Source: Stutzerimonas stutzeri KOS6
GTDB lineage: Bacteria; Pseudomonadota; Gammaproteobacteria; Pseudomonadales; Pseudomonadaceae
Direction of reading: 5' to 3'
NCBI RefSeq assembly: GCF_000307775.2
Contig: NZ_KK020678.1
Coordinates: 327,150 to 359,801 of the forward strand
Length of the DNA stretch: 32,652 nucleotides
Numbering within the stretch: the first letter of the stretch is position 1; each line of letters starts with the position of its first letter. The position numbers and the translations under genes were made by a program. The notes beneath the pieces were generated by a model. That model saw only the letters and a program-made list of their open reading frames with translations, was not told the DNA's origin and did no database searches. Below, in pieces: positions 25,899 to 32,652 of the stretch.

Positions 25899-27635
25899 TC
25901 AGGCATTGGCCGCTTTCTTCACCCGCAACTTGCTGTAGGCATCCTTCTCTTCACCGAGCGGGACGACGTAGTCGGCGACCGGGCGCTTGCCATGGGCCAT
26001 CTGGCCGTTGGCGTCCTTGAACAGGCGGCTGTGGTAGAACCACTCGGCGTTGTCCTGCTCGGGGAAATCGACCCGGTAGTGGTACAGGCCCCAGCGCGAT
26101 TCGGTGCGGTACAGCGACGCGCGCGCGGCCATCTCGGCACAGTCGATGATCGACTGCACTTCCAGCGCACGGAGCAGTTCGTGAGGGTCGGCGGCACTGA
26201 GCATGTGCAGGTCGTTGCGCACGGCCATGATTCGCTCCAGGCCGATTTCCATCTTCTTGGTCACCTTCGGCGGCTGCAGGTAGTCATTCACCAGGCGGCG
26301 CACCTTGTATTCCATCTGCTCCGGCGGGATGCCGTCCTTGACCATGAGGGGTGCCTGGATGCGCGCCAGCTCGGCGGCGATGAAGGCCTCGTCGAGCACT
26401 GGTTCGCTGCGCTCCTTGACGAACGCCGCAGCGCTTTCCCCGCAGATCTGCCCGTAGACGAAGGCGCCGAGCATGTAGTTGTGCGCGACCGAGGCCATGT
26501 CGCCGGCGCCGTAGAGGCCGGGCACGGTGGTCGCGCCGGTCTCGTCGGTCCAGACGCCGGAGGCCGAATGCCCGGAGCAGAAGCCGATCTCGGAGATATG
26601 CATTTCCACCATGCGCTGGCGGTAGTCGACCTGGCGACCCTCATGGAAGCGCCCGCGAGTCGGTCGCTCGTTGGTGTGCAGGACTGTTTCGATTTCCTGG
26701 ATGGTTTCCTCGGCTAGGTGATCGAGCTTGAGGAACACAGGTCCTGTGCCGGATTCCAGCTCCTTGAAGAACTCCAGCATCATCTGGCCCGACCAGTAGT
26801 CGCACTCGATGAAGCGTTCGCCATAGGCATTGGCGGTGAAGCCGCCGAGCGGGCCGGTGACATAGGCGCAGGCCGGGCCGTTGTAGTCCTTGAGCAGCGG
26901 GTTGACCTGAAAGCACTCCAGGTTCACCAGGTCGGCGCCGACGTGGTAGGCCATGGCATGCCCGTCGCCGCAGTTGGCCGGGTTCTCGTAGGTGCCGAAC
27001 AGGTAGCCGGAGTTCGGCAGGCCGATGCGTCCGGCGGCGCCAGTGGCCATGATCACCGCCTTGGCGCGGATGATGATCGGCTCGGCAGTGCGGGTGTTCA
27101 CCCCGATCATGCCGGCGATCTTGCCGTCCGGGTCCTTGAGCAGGCGGGTGGCCTGGAAGCGGTTCTCGATTTCCACCCGCACGCGGCGCAGGCGGCGGTA
27201 GAGAATCTTCTTGACGTTATGCCCTTCCGGCATCGGCAGGACATAGGTGCCCAGGTGGTGCACCTTCTTCATGTCGTAGTCGCCGGTTTCATCTTTCTGG
27301 AAATGCACGCCCCAGGAGTCGAGCTTCTCGATCATCGGGAAGGAGCGCTGGGCATAGGCCATCAGTGCCGGCTGGTGAACGATGCCGTCGTTGGCGATGG
27401 TGATTTCCTTGACGTACTGCTCGGGCGTGGCGTGGCCTGGGACCACCGCATTGTTGAGGCCGTCCATGCCCATGGAAATGGCACCGGAGCGTTTGACGTT
27501 GGCCTTCTCCAGAAGGATGACCTTGAGGTTCGGGTCCTGCTCTTTGACGGTGACGGCGGCCATGGGGCCGGCCGTGCCGCCGCCGATGACCAGCACGTCG
27601 GTGTCGATGACTGGGATGCCGTTGATAGTGGTCAT
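25899..27635 (-). CDS. AprA-like FAD-dependent oxidoreductase (fumarate reductase/APS reductase family)
   Basis: This 578-residue soluble flavoprotein belongs to the fumarate reductase/succinate dehydrogenase superfamily. The FAD-binding dinucleotide fold is VLVIGGGTAGPMAAV (about 14-28). KRSGAISMGMDGLNN closely resembles the ERSGAVAQG segment of adenylylsulfate reductase AprA, and a late FAD-contact motif VPGLYGAGDMASVAHNYMLG is present. It has no signal peptide or heme sites. With the AprB-like ferredoxin it may interconvert sulfite and APS or act on another sulfur compound. Sat and the usual Apr membrane partners (AprM/Qmo) are not in the window. AGGAGG lies 4 nt before the ATG, and the gene is 8 nt from gntR, so the two are co-translated. 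The substrate is uncertain. Confidence 0.9.
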   Translation of the reverse strand: MTTINGIPVIDTDVLVIGGGTAGPMAAVTVKEQDPNLKVILLEKANVKRSGAISMGMDGLNNAVVPGHATPEQYVKEITIANDGIVHQPALMAYAQRSFPMIEKLDSWGVHFQKDETGDYDMKKVHHLGTYVLPMPEGHNVKKILYRRLRRVRVEIENRFQATRLLKDPDGKIAGMIGVNTRTAEPIIIRAKAVIMATGAAGRIGLPNSGYLFGTYENPANCGDGHAMAYHVGADLVNLECFQVNPLLKDYNGPACAYVTGPLGGFTANAYGERFIECDYWSGQMMLEFFKELESGTGPVFLKLDHLAEETIQEIETVLHTNERPTRGRFHEGRQVDYRQRMVEMHISEIGFCSGHSASGVWTDETGATTVPGLYGAGDMASVAHNYMLGAFVYGQICGESAAAFVKERSEPVLDEAFIAAELARIQAPLMVKDGIPPEQMEYKVRRLVNDYLQPPKVTKKMEIGLERIMAVRNDLHMLSAADPHELLRALEVQSIIDCAEMAARASLYRTESRWGLYHYRVDFPEQDNAEWFYHSRLFKDANGQMAHGKRPVADYVVPLGEEKDAYSKLRVKKAANA

Positions 27636-27643
27636 GTCGCCTC

Positions 27644-28387
27644 CTATTTCCGATCCACTCGGAACTGATATTTGAATGCGTCGCCGCGGTAGCAGAGGTA
27701 TTCGAAGTCGATGGGCCGGCCGGCGCGGTCATGGGTCAGCCGCTCGACGCGCAGGATGGGTTCGCCCGGCTTGAGCGCCAGGTAATGCTGGTGTTCCTCG
27801 TCTGCCAGGGTGGCGTCGAGGCTGATGTCGGCCCGCCCCAGGGCAATCCCGAAGGCGTTTTCCAGCATCGGGAAGATGTCGCCGGACAGGTCCATGCCGA
27901 ACATCCGTCGGCCGATGTCGAGGGGGAAGTAGCTGTTCTCGACACAGACCGCCTCACGGTTGAGGTAGCGCACGCGCTTGACCTCGACCACCTCCTCGCC
28001 AGCGAGCAGATGCAGCGCGGCGATGGCCGCCTTGGGTGGCCTGCGCTCCTGGATCGACAGCAACCGTGCAGTCGCCTCGTAGCCTTGCGCGGCCATGGCT
28101 TCGCCGAAGCCTTGCAGGCGCTGGACGTTCTGCACCGCCTTGGGCTTGCTGACGTAGGTGCCCTTGCCCTGGGCGCTGAACACCAGTCCCTCGTTATGCA
28201 GGTCACGTAATGCCTGGCGGATGGTGATGCGGCTGACGCCGAAGGCGTTCATCAGCTCGTTTTCCGAAGGCAGACGCTCGTGGACCAGGTAGCTGCCTTC
28301 GAGAATCTTGTGCCGCAGGTCGTCGCGGATCTGCACGTAAAGCGGCAATGGAGAGTCGCCCGGGACAAGATGCTGGGTTCCTTTCAT
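27644..28387 (-). CDS. GntR-family regulator with UTRA domain (HutC subfamily)
   Basis: This 247-residue regulator has an N-terminal winged helix (about 13-80: LPLYVQIRDDLRHKI, then LPSENELMNAFGVSRITIRQAL) and a C-terminal UTRA ligand domain (about 95-245) with YLNREAVCVENSYFP. It presumably senses the imported compound or a product and controls the sulfur cluster. The ATG overlaps the stop of a short upstream ORF (ATGA). A perfect palindrome at 28402-28415, just upstream, is a good candidate operator. It is followed directly by the AprA-like gene. Confidence 0.93.
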   Translation of the reverse strand: MKGTQHLVPGDSPLPLYVQIRDDLRHKILEGSYLVHERLPSENELMNAFGVSRITIRQALRDLHNEGLVFSAQGKGTYVSKPKAVQNVQRLQGFGEAMAAQGYEATARLLSIQERRPPKAAIAALHLLAGEEVVEVKRVRYLNREAVCVENSYFPLDIGRRMFGMDLSGDIFPMLENAFGIALGRADISLDATLADEEHQHYLALKPGEPILRVERLTHDRAGRPIDFEYLCYRGDAFKYQFRVDRK

Positions 28388-28455
28388 TGCTTGGCCTCCA
28401 GCCTGTCATGACAGGTCATGTCGAGCGCAGGCGAATAACGGAATGGGTTGCGCAT
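28384..28455 (-). CDS. Leader-like peptide ORF (23 aa) before gntR
   Basis: This 23-codon ORF begins MRNPFRYSPALDMTC and contains a single Cys (C15). It has an excellent GGAGG about 6 nt before its ATG, starts 2 nt after the ATPase stop and ends in an ATGA overlap with gntR. It therefore fills the 70-nt gap exactly and couples translation of the ABC genes to gntR. Codons 14-18 overlie the palindromic operator candidate. It might be a regulatory leader peptide. I recognise no named family. Confidence 0.5.
   Translation of the reverse strand: MRNPFRYSPALDMTCHDRLEAKQ
28402..28415. promoter_or_regulatory. Perfect palindrome, candidate GntR operator
   Basis: CCTGTCATGACAGG is its own reverse complement and lies 15 nt upstream of the GntR/UTRA regulator gene, where an autoregulatory site would be. 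GntR/HutC proteins bind short palindromes of this size. A looser copy with the same TGT-N4-ACA core stands at 31700-31713, upstream of the ABC binding-protein gene. Confidence 0.5.
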
Positions 28456-28457
28456 GT

Positions 28458-29330
28458 TCAGCCTCCGTTCTGCTGCTGAAAGGCGCGCAGGGTTTCCTGG
28501 CGGATCAGGTCCAGGCACTGGCGCTTGTAGTCCATGAATACCGCGCTGGTGAGCAGGCTCTGCTCGCGCGGCCTGGGCAGGGTGACCTTGATGTCTGCGA
28601 TGATCCGGCCGGGGCTGGCGCTCATCACCACGATGCGGTCCGAGAGAAACACCGCCTCGTCGATGTCGTGGGTGACGAACACCACGGTGTTGCGGAACTC
28701 GCGCCAGATTTCCAGCAGGTTCTCCTGCATCATGATTCGCGTCTGCGCATCCAGTGCGCCGAAGGGCTCATCCATCAGCAGCACGCTGGGGTAGTTAGCC
28801 AGCGCACGGGCAATGCCAACACGTTGCTGCATGCCGCCCGACAGCGTGCCTGGGTAGGCGTCCTCGAACGCGGCCAGGCCGACCAGCGAGAGAAAGGTGC
28901 GGGCTACGCTGCAGGCCTCGTTGCGTGATGCGCCGGCCATCAGCGGGCCGAAGGCGACGTTGTCGCGCACGGTTTTCCAGGGAAACAGCGAATGCTGCTG
29001 GAACACCATGCCGCGGTCCGGGCTGGGCGCATCGACGCCCTTGCCGTCGATGGTCAGCTCACCACGAGTCGGACTGACGAAGCCGGCCATGGCGTTGAGC
29101 AGGGTAGACTTGCCGCACCCCGAAGGGCCGAGCAGACAGACGAACTCACCGGGGCGGATATCCAGTTGGGCGTCCTGTACTGCGGCACGCGTGCTGCCCT
29201 GATGGTCGAACTCGATATGCAGGTTGCGCACGCTGATATGGCCGCGTCCCTCGCCCTTGGCGTTGGCCTTCGCCCGTAGCCGGCTATGATCGAGCACGGC
29301 GAGGCGGTTGTCCTGAACAGCAGTGTTCAT
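28458..29330 (-). CDS. ABC transporter ATP-binding protein (nitrate/sulfonate/taurine type)
   Basis: This is the ATPase that powers the importer. The 290-residue product has Walker A GPSGCGKST (K74), Q-loop FQQHSLFP, signature LSGGMQQR (163-170), Walker B VLLMDEPF (D187, E188) and switch His in FVTHDIDEA. These place it with TauB, SsuB and NrtD. A ~30-residue N-terminal extension precedes the usual fold. It overlaps the permease gene by 4 nt (ATGA) with GGGAGG 6 nt upstream. The substrate cannot be told from this subunit. Confidence 0.95.
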   Translation of the reverse strand: MNTAVQDNRLAVLDHSRLRAKANAKGEGRGHISVRNLHIEFDHQGSTRAAVQDAQLDIRPGEFVCLLGPSGCGKSTLLNAMAGFVSPTRGELTIDGKGVDAPSPDRGMVFQQHSLFPWKTVRDNVAFGPLMAGASRNEACSVARTFLSLVGLAAFEDAYPGTLSGGMQQRVGIARALANYPSVLLMDEPFGALDAQTRIMMQENLLEIWREFRNTVVFVTHDIDEAVFLSDRIVVMSASPGRIIADIKVTLPRPREQSLLTSAVFMDYKRQCLDLIRQETLRAFQQQNGG

Positions 29331-30247
29331 GGCCGACCTCCCTTGGCTTGCCAGTGCAGCAGCGGTGCGCAGGCCTTGCGCACGAGCAGCGTGCAGAGGG
29401 TGCCGAGCCCACCGATGGTGAGCATGCCGATGATGATTTCCGGGTACTTGACCAGGGTGTAGCTGGTCCAGGTGAAGTAGCCGATGCCGTACTGGCCGCT
29501 GATGATTTCGCCGGCCAGCAGCGAGAACCAGGCCACGCCCATGCCGATCGCAAGCCCCGCAACGATGCTCGGCAGCGCGCCGGGTATCACTACATGCCAG
29601 AGAATGGCCGACTTACTGGCGCCCAGGCTGCGGGCGACGCGGACTAGCACATCAGGCGTTTGTTCGACGCCGTGCACCGTATTGAGCACGATTGGAAAGA
29701 AGGCTCCGAGGAAGGTGATGAACACGATGCTCGACTGCTCGGTGGGTAGCATCAGGATCGCCAGGGGAATCCAGGCCACAGCCGGAATTGGCCGGAACAG
29801 CTCGATGTAAGGCAGGATGATGTCTTCGGCCCAGCGCGAGCGGCCCATCATCACGCCGGTCAGCACGCCCAGCACCACGGCATAGGCGTAGGCGATGGCG
29901 ATCCGCTCCATGCTGTGGACGATGTGCAGGTAGAATTCCGAACTGGAGAGCTGCGTGAGCAGCGCGTCACCGACCATGAGAGGCGTCGGCACGTTCTCGA
30001 AGTTGATGAAGAAGTTGAAGCCGCTACTGGCGGCGAAATGCCAGATCACCAGCGCCATCAGCAACGCGGCGACACGCACCAAGTAGCGACCGGTCATGGC
30101 AGGCAGACGCTGCCGGGTCCGCTTCGTTGCGGACGAATCAGGTGCTGCTGACGGGCTCGGTGCGACGGCGACTTCCAGTGTGGGTGTCGTCGTTACGGCA
30201 GGTGCTGACGTGGCTGGATCGAACACGGGGTTCGGCTTGACACTCAT
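29327..30247 (-). CDS. ABC transporter permease (nitrate/sulfonate/taurine type)
   Basis: This 306-residue inner-membrane permease is of the TauC/SsuC kind. A ~50-residue proline/alanine/threonine-rich N-terminus is followed by about six membrane helices. The EAA-like loop that docks the ATPase is VRVARSLGASKSAILWHVV, followed by IPGALPSIVAGL. GAGGAG lies about 8 nt before the ATG. It follows the binding-protein gene by 55 nt and overlaps the ATPase gene. Confidence 0.93.
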   Translation of the reverse strand: MSVKPNPVFDPATSAPAVTTTPTLEVAVAPSPSAAPDSSATKRTRQRLPAMTGRYLVRVAALLMALVIWHFAASSGFNFFINFENVPTPLMVGDALLTQLSSSEFYLHIVHSMERIAIAYAYAVVLGVLTGVMMGRSRWAEDIILPYIELFRPIPAVAWIPLAILMLPTEQSSIVFITFLGAFFPIVLNTVHGVEQTPDVLVRVARSLGASKSAILWHVVIPGALPSIVAGLAIGMGVAWFSLLAGEIISGQYGIGYFTWTSYTLVKYPEIIIGMLTIGGLGTLCTLLVRKACAPLLHWQAKGGRP

Positions 30248-30302
30248 GGCTACGCTCCTCGGCTCAGGTTTTGATGTGCGCTCTGCGGCGCATGTGAGCG
30301 GA

Positions 30303-31673
30303 TCAGGGCAACATCGCGACCGGCTGCGGGGCGGTCAGCGGTACGCCGCCGCTCTCGGCGACATGCCGCTCGGAGTCACTCTTCTTCATGAACGCAAGGA
30401 CCTCGCCGCTCGGGTCCTTGACCAGGTAGGCAGCTTTGCCGAACAGCTTCAGCCCGGTGAGGTTGTCGTAGACGTAGGTGGCGTAGATGGCGGCGCCGTC
30501 GGCCTTGGCCTTCGCTTCGGCGGCTAGCATGTCCGCGGTGCTGTCGTAGGCGACCACTCCCTTGTCGGCGAACCAGATCTCCGCAGGCTTGCGGCCGGGA
30601 GCGTGCGGAGCCGGGCTGACCACGTTCTGCACCATGGCGTCGTAGTCCAGGTCCGACGCTGCGTAAGCGCGCTTTAGGTAGGAGTCGTCGATCCAGGCGG
30701 CGAAATCCAGGTCGGGAATATCCATTTCCTTTTGCAGCAACCCATGGTCGTACTTCATCGCCTCGACCCACTGCGGCTTGATGCTCGCTTCCATGGTCGA
30801 AATGCCGCCGTCACTGAAGTAGAGGTAGAGGACTTCTTTATCGACGCCAGTCCACTCGGCCACCTGGGTGGCGGCGCGCATCGGGTCTTCGCTGATCCAC
30901 TTCTGCGCGGCCAGCGTCGCCTTGAGCACGCCTTCGACGACCTCGGGATATTTCTCGGCGAAAGCCTCGCGCACCACGATGCCGTGGAAGGTGGGGATGC
31001 CCGCTTCACTGCCGTCGTAGATCTTCCGGCCGGTGCCGCGGAACTCCATAATTTCAGACCAGGGGCAGAAATCGGCGTGGGCGTCGATCTTGCCAGCGGC
31101 GATGTTGGCCGCGCCGACGGGCGGACTCTGGTTGACCAGGGTAACCGTGTCCGATAGCCCGGCATCACGCAGCACCTTCAACGTCATGCCCCAGGCTGCA
31201 CTGCCGACGGGAGTGGACAGGCTCTTGCCGGCCAGGTCTTGCAGGCTCTGCACCGAGGAGGTGGCCGGCACCACGATGCCATTGCCGGTTCCCTTGAGGT
31301 TGTAGCCGGTTACCGCGATGAAGCGCGTCTGCTGTTTGCCGGTGGCTTGAAACTTGGCGCCGTTGACGATCAGTGGGTAGTCTCCCATGACGCCGAAGTC
31401 GAGCTTGCCGGCCAGCATCTGGTTGGTGATCGGCGGGCCCGAATCGTAATCGCGAAATTCGATCTGGTAGTCCGCGTCCTCGTACTTGCCGGTCGTGGGC
31501 AAGTACTGGTCCAGCAGGCCGAGCTTTTCCAGCACGACGCCGCCGGAAACGGTGTTGGTGACCATGCTCTGATGGCCTATACCGATGCGGATCGTTTCCG
31601 CTGCCAGCGGGCCGCTGAACAGCAGAACGTATCCGAGTAACGAGGTCGCAAGCAGGCTATTCCGGTTATCCAT
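30303..31673 (-). CDS. ABC transporter substrate-binding protein with extra C-terminal domain
   Basis: This 456-residue periplasmic protein has a signal peptide (cleavage likely after GPLAA, about residue 25). A TauA/SsuA/NrtA-like ligand-binding region covers about 27-335 (TIRIGIGHQS, QMLAGKLDFGVMGDYP, HADFCPWSEIMEF). It is over 100 residues longer than usual binding proteins. The added part (about 365-456, from EIWFADKG through FGKAAYLVKDPSGEVLAFM to ESGG) has a layout recalling NosL-type domains, but this is tentative. The preceding Shine-Dalgarno (AAGGTGAAG) is moderate. It is the first gene of the minus-strand operon. The type suggests an organosulfur or similar small anion as ligand. 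Confidence 0.92.
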   Translation of the reverse strand: MDNRNSLLATSLLGYVLLFSGPLAAETIRIGIGHQSMVTNTVSGGVVLEKLGLLDQYLPTTGKYEDADYQIEFRDYDSGPPITNQMLAGKLDFGVMGDYPLIVNGAKFQATGKQQTRFIAVTGYNLKGTGNGIVVPATSSVQSLQDLAGKSLSTPVGSAAWGMTLKVLRDAGLSDTVTLVNQSPPVGAANIAAGKIDAHADFCPWSEIMEFRGTGRKIYDGSEAGIPTFHGIVVREAFAEKYPEVVEGVLKATLAAQKWISEDPMRAATQVAEWTGVDKEVLYLYFSDGGISTMEASIKPQWVEAMKYDHGLLQKEMDIPDLDFAAWIDDSYLKRAYAASDLDYDAMVQNVVSPAPHAPGRKPAEIWFADKGVVAYDSTADMLAAEAKAKADGAAIYATYVYDNLTGLKLFGKAAYLVKDPSGEVLAFMKKSDSERHVAESGGVPLTAPQPVAMLP

Positions 31674-31699
31674 TTGTCTTCACCTTGGCGGTTGAGCAA

Positions 31700-31713
31700 C
31701 TTGTACTAACAGG
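31700..31713. promoter_or_regulatory. Second, imperfect GntR operator candidate
   Basis: CTTGTACTAACAGG matches the perfect palindrome at 28402-28415 in 10 of 14 positions and keeps the TGT-N4-ACA core. It lies 27 nt upstream of the binding-protein start codon, downstream of the sigma-54 promoter candidate, where a repressor could block transcription. Confidence 0.3.
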
Positions 31714-31735
31714 GCATGACGCCTGGGTTTGAAGG

Positions 31736-31751
31736 TGCACCGGATGTGCCA
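31736..31751 (-). promoter_or_regulatory. Candidate sigma-54 promoter for the ABC operon
   Basis: On the minus strand TGGCACATCCGGTGCA has the -24 GG and -12 GC separated by exactly ten bases and an intact TGGCAC box; it deviates from TTGC only by one G. The predicted start would be near 31725, giving a ~50-nt leader to the binding-protein gene. Sigma-54 control is known for sulfonate/sulfone genes in Pseudomonas (SfnR type). Confidence 0.45.
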
Positions 31752-31906
31752 GATCGCCGCGGTTTCAATTTATCTTCTTGTTTTGGTAACGGATTTGATC
31801 AGGTTGCTGATCGCTTGGTCAGCGCTTGGAAGCTACGCGTTACGCTCGTCCATGGTGCAAGCTCTCCGCGGCCGTCCCAGCAGCGCGCAGCGAGTGATGC
31901 CGCGAC

Positions 31907-31935
31907 TAGAACAAGTGGAACAAGCGTGGAACATC
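31907..31935. repeat. Three tandem 9-mers, possible enhancer site
   Basis: TAGAACAAG (31907-31915), TGGAACAAG (31916-31924) and TGGAACATC (31927-31935) stand in a row, about 160-200 nt upstream of the sigma-54 candidate. This is the distance at which enhancer-binding proteins usually act. A perfect palindrome GTGCGAGCTCGCAC follows at 31959-31972. Confidence 0.35.
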
Positions 31936-31958
31936 GCCAGCGCTTGTCGACTTCGGGT

Positions 31959-31972
31959 GTGCGAGCTCGCAC
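31959..31972. promoter_or_regulatory. Perfect 14-bp palindrome of unknown function
   Basis: GTGCGAGCTCGCAC is identical to its reverse complement. It lies between the ABC operon and the rightward promoters, next to the tandem 9-mers. It could bind a regulator, but no gene product here is known to recognise it. Confidence 0.3.
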
Positions 31973-32158
31973 GCTCTTGGGGGCATTGAGCGGGGCCGGG
32001 CCGGATACTGTTTAGTCATTGATCAATGTCGAACGATGCGGCATCCATATTCTCACTGAGGCCTTGCAGGAAAATGGTGGGCGTGGGTAACTCGCTGTAG
32101 GCACCTGGGGACACTATCTGCGAGCTGCTGCTCGGCAACACGCCGTGTATGGCGAGAT

Positions 32159-32208
32159 CCCGACCGCTGTCAGCATGTAGGCTTGGCGGTCGGGCCCCGC
32201 GACTTTTT
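32159..32208 (+). terminator. Stem-loop with nearby T-run, weak terminator candidate
   Basis: CCCGACCGC (32159-32167) pairs perfectly with GCGGTCGGG (32186-32194) around an 18-nt loop. A T5 run follows at 32204-32208, nine bases away, which is too far for a classical terminator. It may insulate the strong rightward promoters. A REP-like GC-rich stretch follows at about 32220-32256. Confidence 0.25.
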
Positions 32209-32346
32209 CAGGCGAGAGCGGCGTAGGCCGGAAAGCGAGCGCGAAGCGCCGCCTTGCATAGCCGTTCTCTGCCACGTTCTGGCGGTTGATGTAGTGGCTT
32301 CCTCCTTTGTGTAGCGACCCATAATTGTCTTTAGCGAAATAAACGG

Positions 32347-32374
32347 TTGACGTTGATTCTCAGGCCCCTATAAT
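32347..32374 (+). promoter_or_regulatory. Strong sigma-70 promoter P1 (probable rRNA operon)
   Basis: TTGACG (32347-32352), a 16-bp spacer and a perfect TATAAT (32369-32374), with an AT-rich upstream stretch that could be an UP element and a GC-rich GCGCAC after the -10. No ORF follows in the remaining window. Confidence 0.6.
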
Positions 32375-32443
32375 GCGCACCACTTCCGGCGCAGTCCTTA
32401 AGCAAAACCTCTTGTAAATCAAAAGGTTAGCGAAAAAAAAGGG

Positions 32444-32471
32444 TTGCACGGATGGCGGATTCGAGTAGAAT
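32444..32471 (+). promoter_or_regulatory. Sigma-70 promoter P2 with A-rich UP element
   Basis: TTGCAC (32444-32449), a 16-bp spacer and TAGAAT (32466-32471), followed by a GC-rich GCGCCGCGC discriminator typical of stringently controlled promoters. An A8 run immediately upstream (32433-32440) resembles an UP element. Confidence 0.6.
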
Positions 32472-32549
32472 GCGCCGCGCTGACAGGGTGGTGGTTTGGT
32501 CCTGTTGGCGGCTTCGGTCGAATTGATCGAAAGCGGTTGAAAGAGGTGG

Positions 32550-32577
32550 TTGACAGCGGTTTTGAACGCTGTATGAT
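32550..32577 (+). promoter_or_regulatory. Sigma-70 promoter P3 (probable rRNA operon)
   Basis: Consensus TTGACA (32550-32555), a 16-bp spacer and TATGAT (32572-32577), followed by a C-rich discriminator CGCCTCCCGC. The leader that follows, rich in GCGGCAAGCGG and A-runs, resembles the region in front of Pseudomonas 16S rRNA genes. The rRNA gene itself would lie beyond the window. Confidence 0.65.
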
Positions 32578-32652
32578 TCGCCTCCCGCTGACGAGAGATG
32601 CAGATTGATCGAAGCGGCAAGCGGTTGAGTAGAAAAGAAATTTTCGAAAAAG

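Noticed and set aside
31716..32015. Two overlapping forward frames of 86-99 codons
   Set aside because: They cover the sigma-54 candidate and tandem repeats, lack ribosome-binding sites and show no protein-like pattern.
32360..32620. 86-codon minus-strand frame
   Set aside because: It lies on top of three strong outward promoters and has no coding character.
1..32652. CRISPR array or insertion sequence
   Set aside because: No regularly spaced repeats and no transposase gene with terminal inverted repeats were seen.

Overview
The window looks like chromosome of a Pseudomonas-type gammaproteobacterium. The codons are GC-rich, the ferredoxin-NADP reductase (Fpr) and seven-iron ferredoxin (FdxA) match the Pseudomonas/Azotobacter forms, there are inverted REP pairs built on TGTAGGGGCGAATTCATTCGCC, and the right edge resembles a Pseudomonas rRNA operon promoter. 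The genus is an inference from these traits; no 16S gene lies inside the window.

Layout. (1) Positions 1-2520 form a gene-poor flank. It holds a tyrosine recombinase (741-1676), a small protein translationally coupled to it (1673-1981), a few doubtful short ORFs and several hairpins. (2) Positions 2521-20669 are one tightly packed forward-strand defence block of nine genes. A type I restriction-modification system starts it (hsdM, hsdS) and ends it (hsdR). Between hsdS and hsdR sit a type IV McrBC system, whose mcrB is broken by a one-base frameshift, and a complete type I Zorya system (zorA, zorB, zorC, zorD). Gene junctions overlap or are 0-11 nt, except 60 nt before zorA. (3) Positions 20670-21657 are a margin with a BPSL0761-family small gene and low-GC, mostly non-coding DNA, probably the right edge of the island. 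(4) Positions 21658-31673, all on the minus strand, form a sulfur/redox cluster. In transcription order it reads: sulfonate/nitrate-type ABC importer (binding protein, permease, ATPase), a 23-codon leader-like ORF, a GntR/UTRA regulator, an AprA-like flavoprotein, an AprB-like two-cluster ferredoxin, a HEAT-repeat protein, FdxA, a small exported protein, a DUF971 protein, a YeiH-type putative sulfate exporter and Fpr. (5) Positions 31674-32652 are intergenic. They carry a candidate sigma-54 promoter and tandem repeats for the ABC operon, and three strong sigma-70 promoters facing right, probably for an rRNA operon beyond the window.

How the parts may work together. HsdMS would methylate host DNA and HsdR would cut unmodified DNA. 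McrBC would cut modified phage DNA, although McrB looks inactive unless the frameshift is an assembly error. Zorya would act at the envelope through a ZorAB ion-driven motor, with ZorC and ZorD on incoming DNA. These layers attack different phage strategies and probably share one transcript. The sulfur cluster suggests import of an organosulfur compound, sulfite/APS-type redox chemistry fed by ferredoxins and Fpr, and sulfate or sulfite export. No desulfonating enzyme is visible, so the substrate is unknown.
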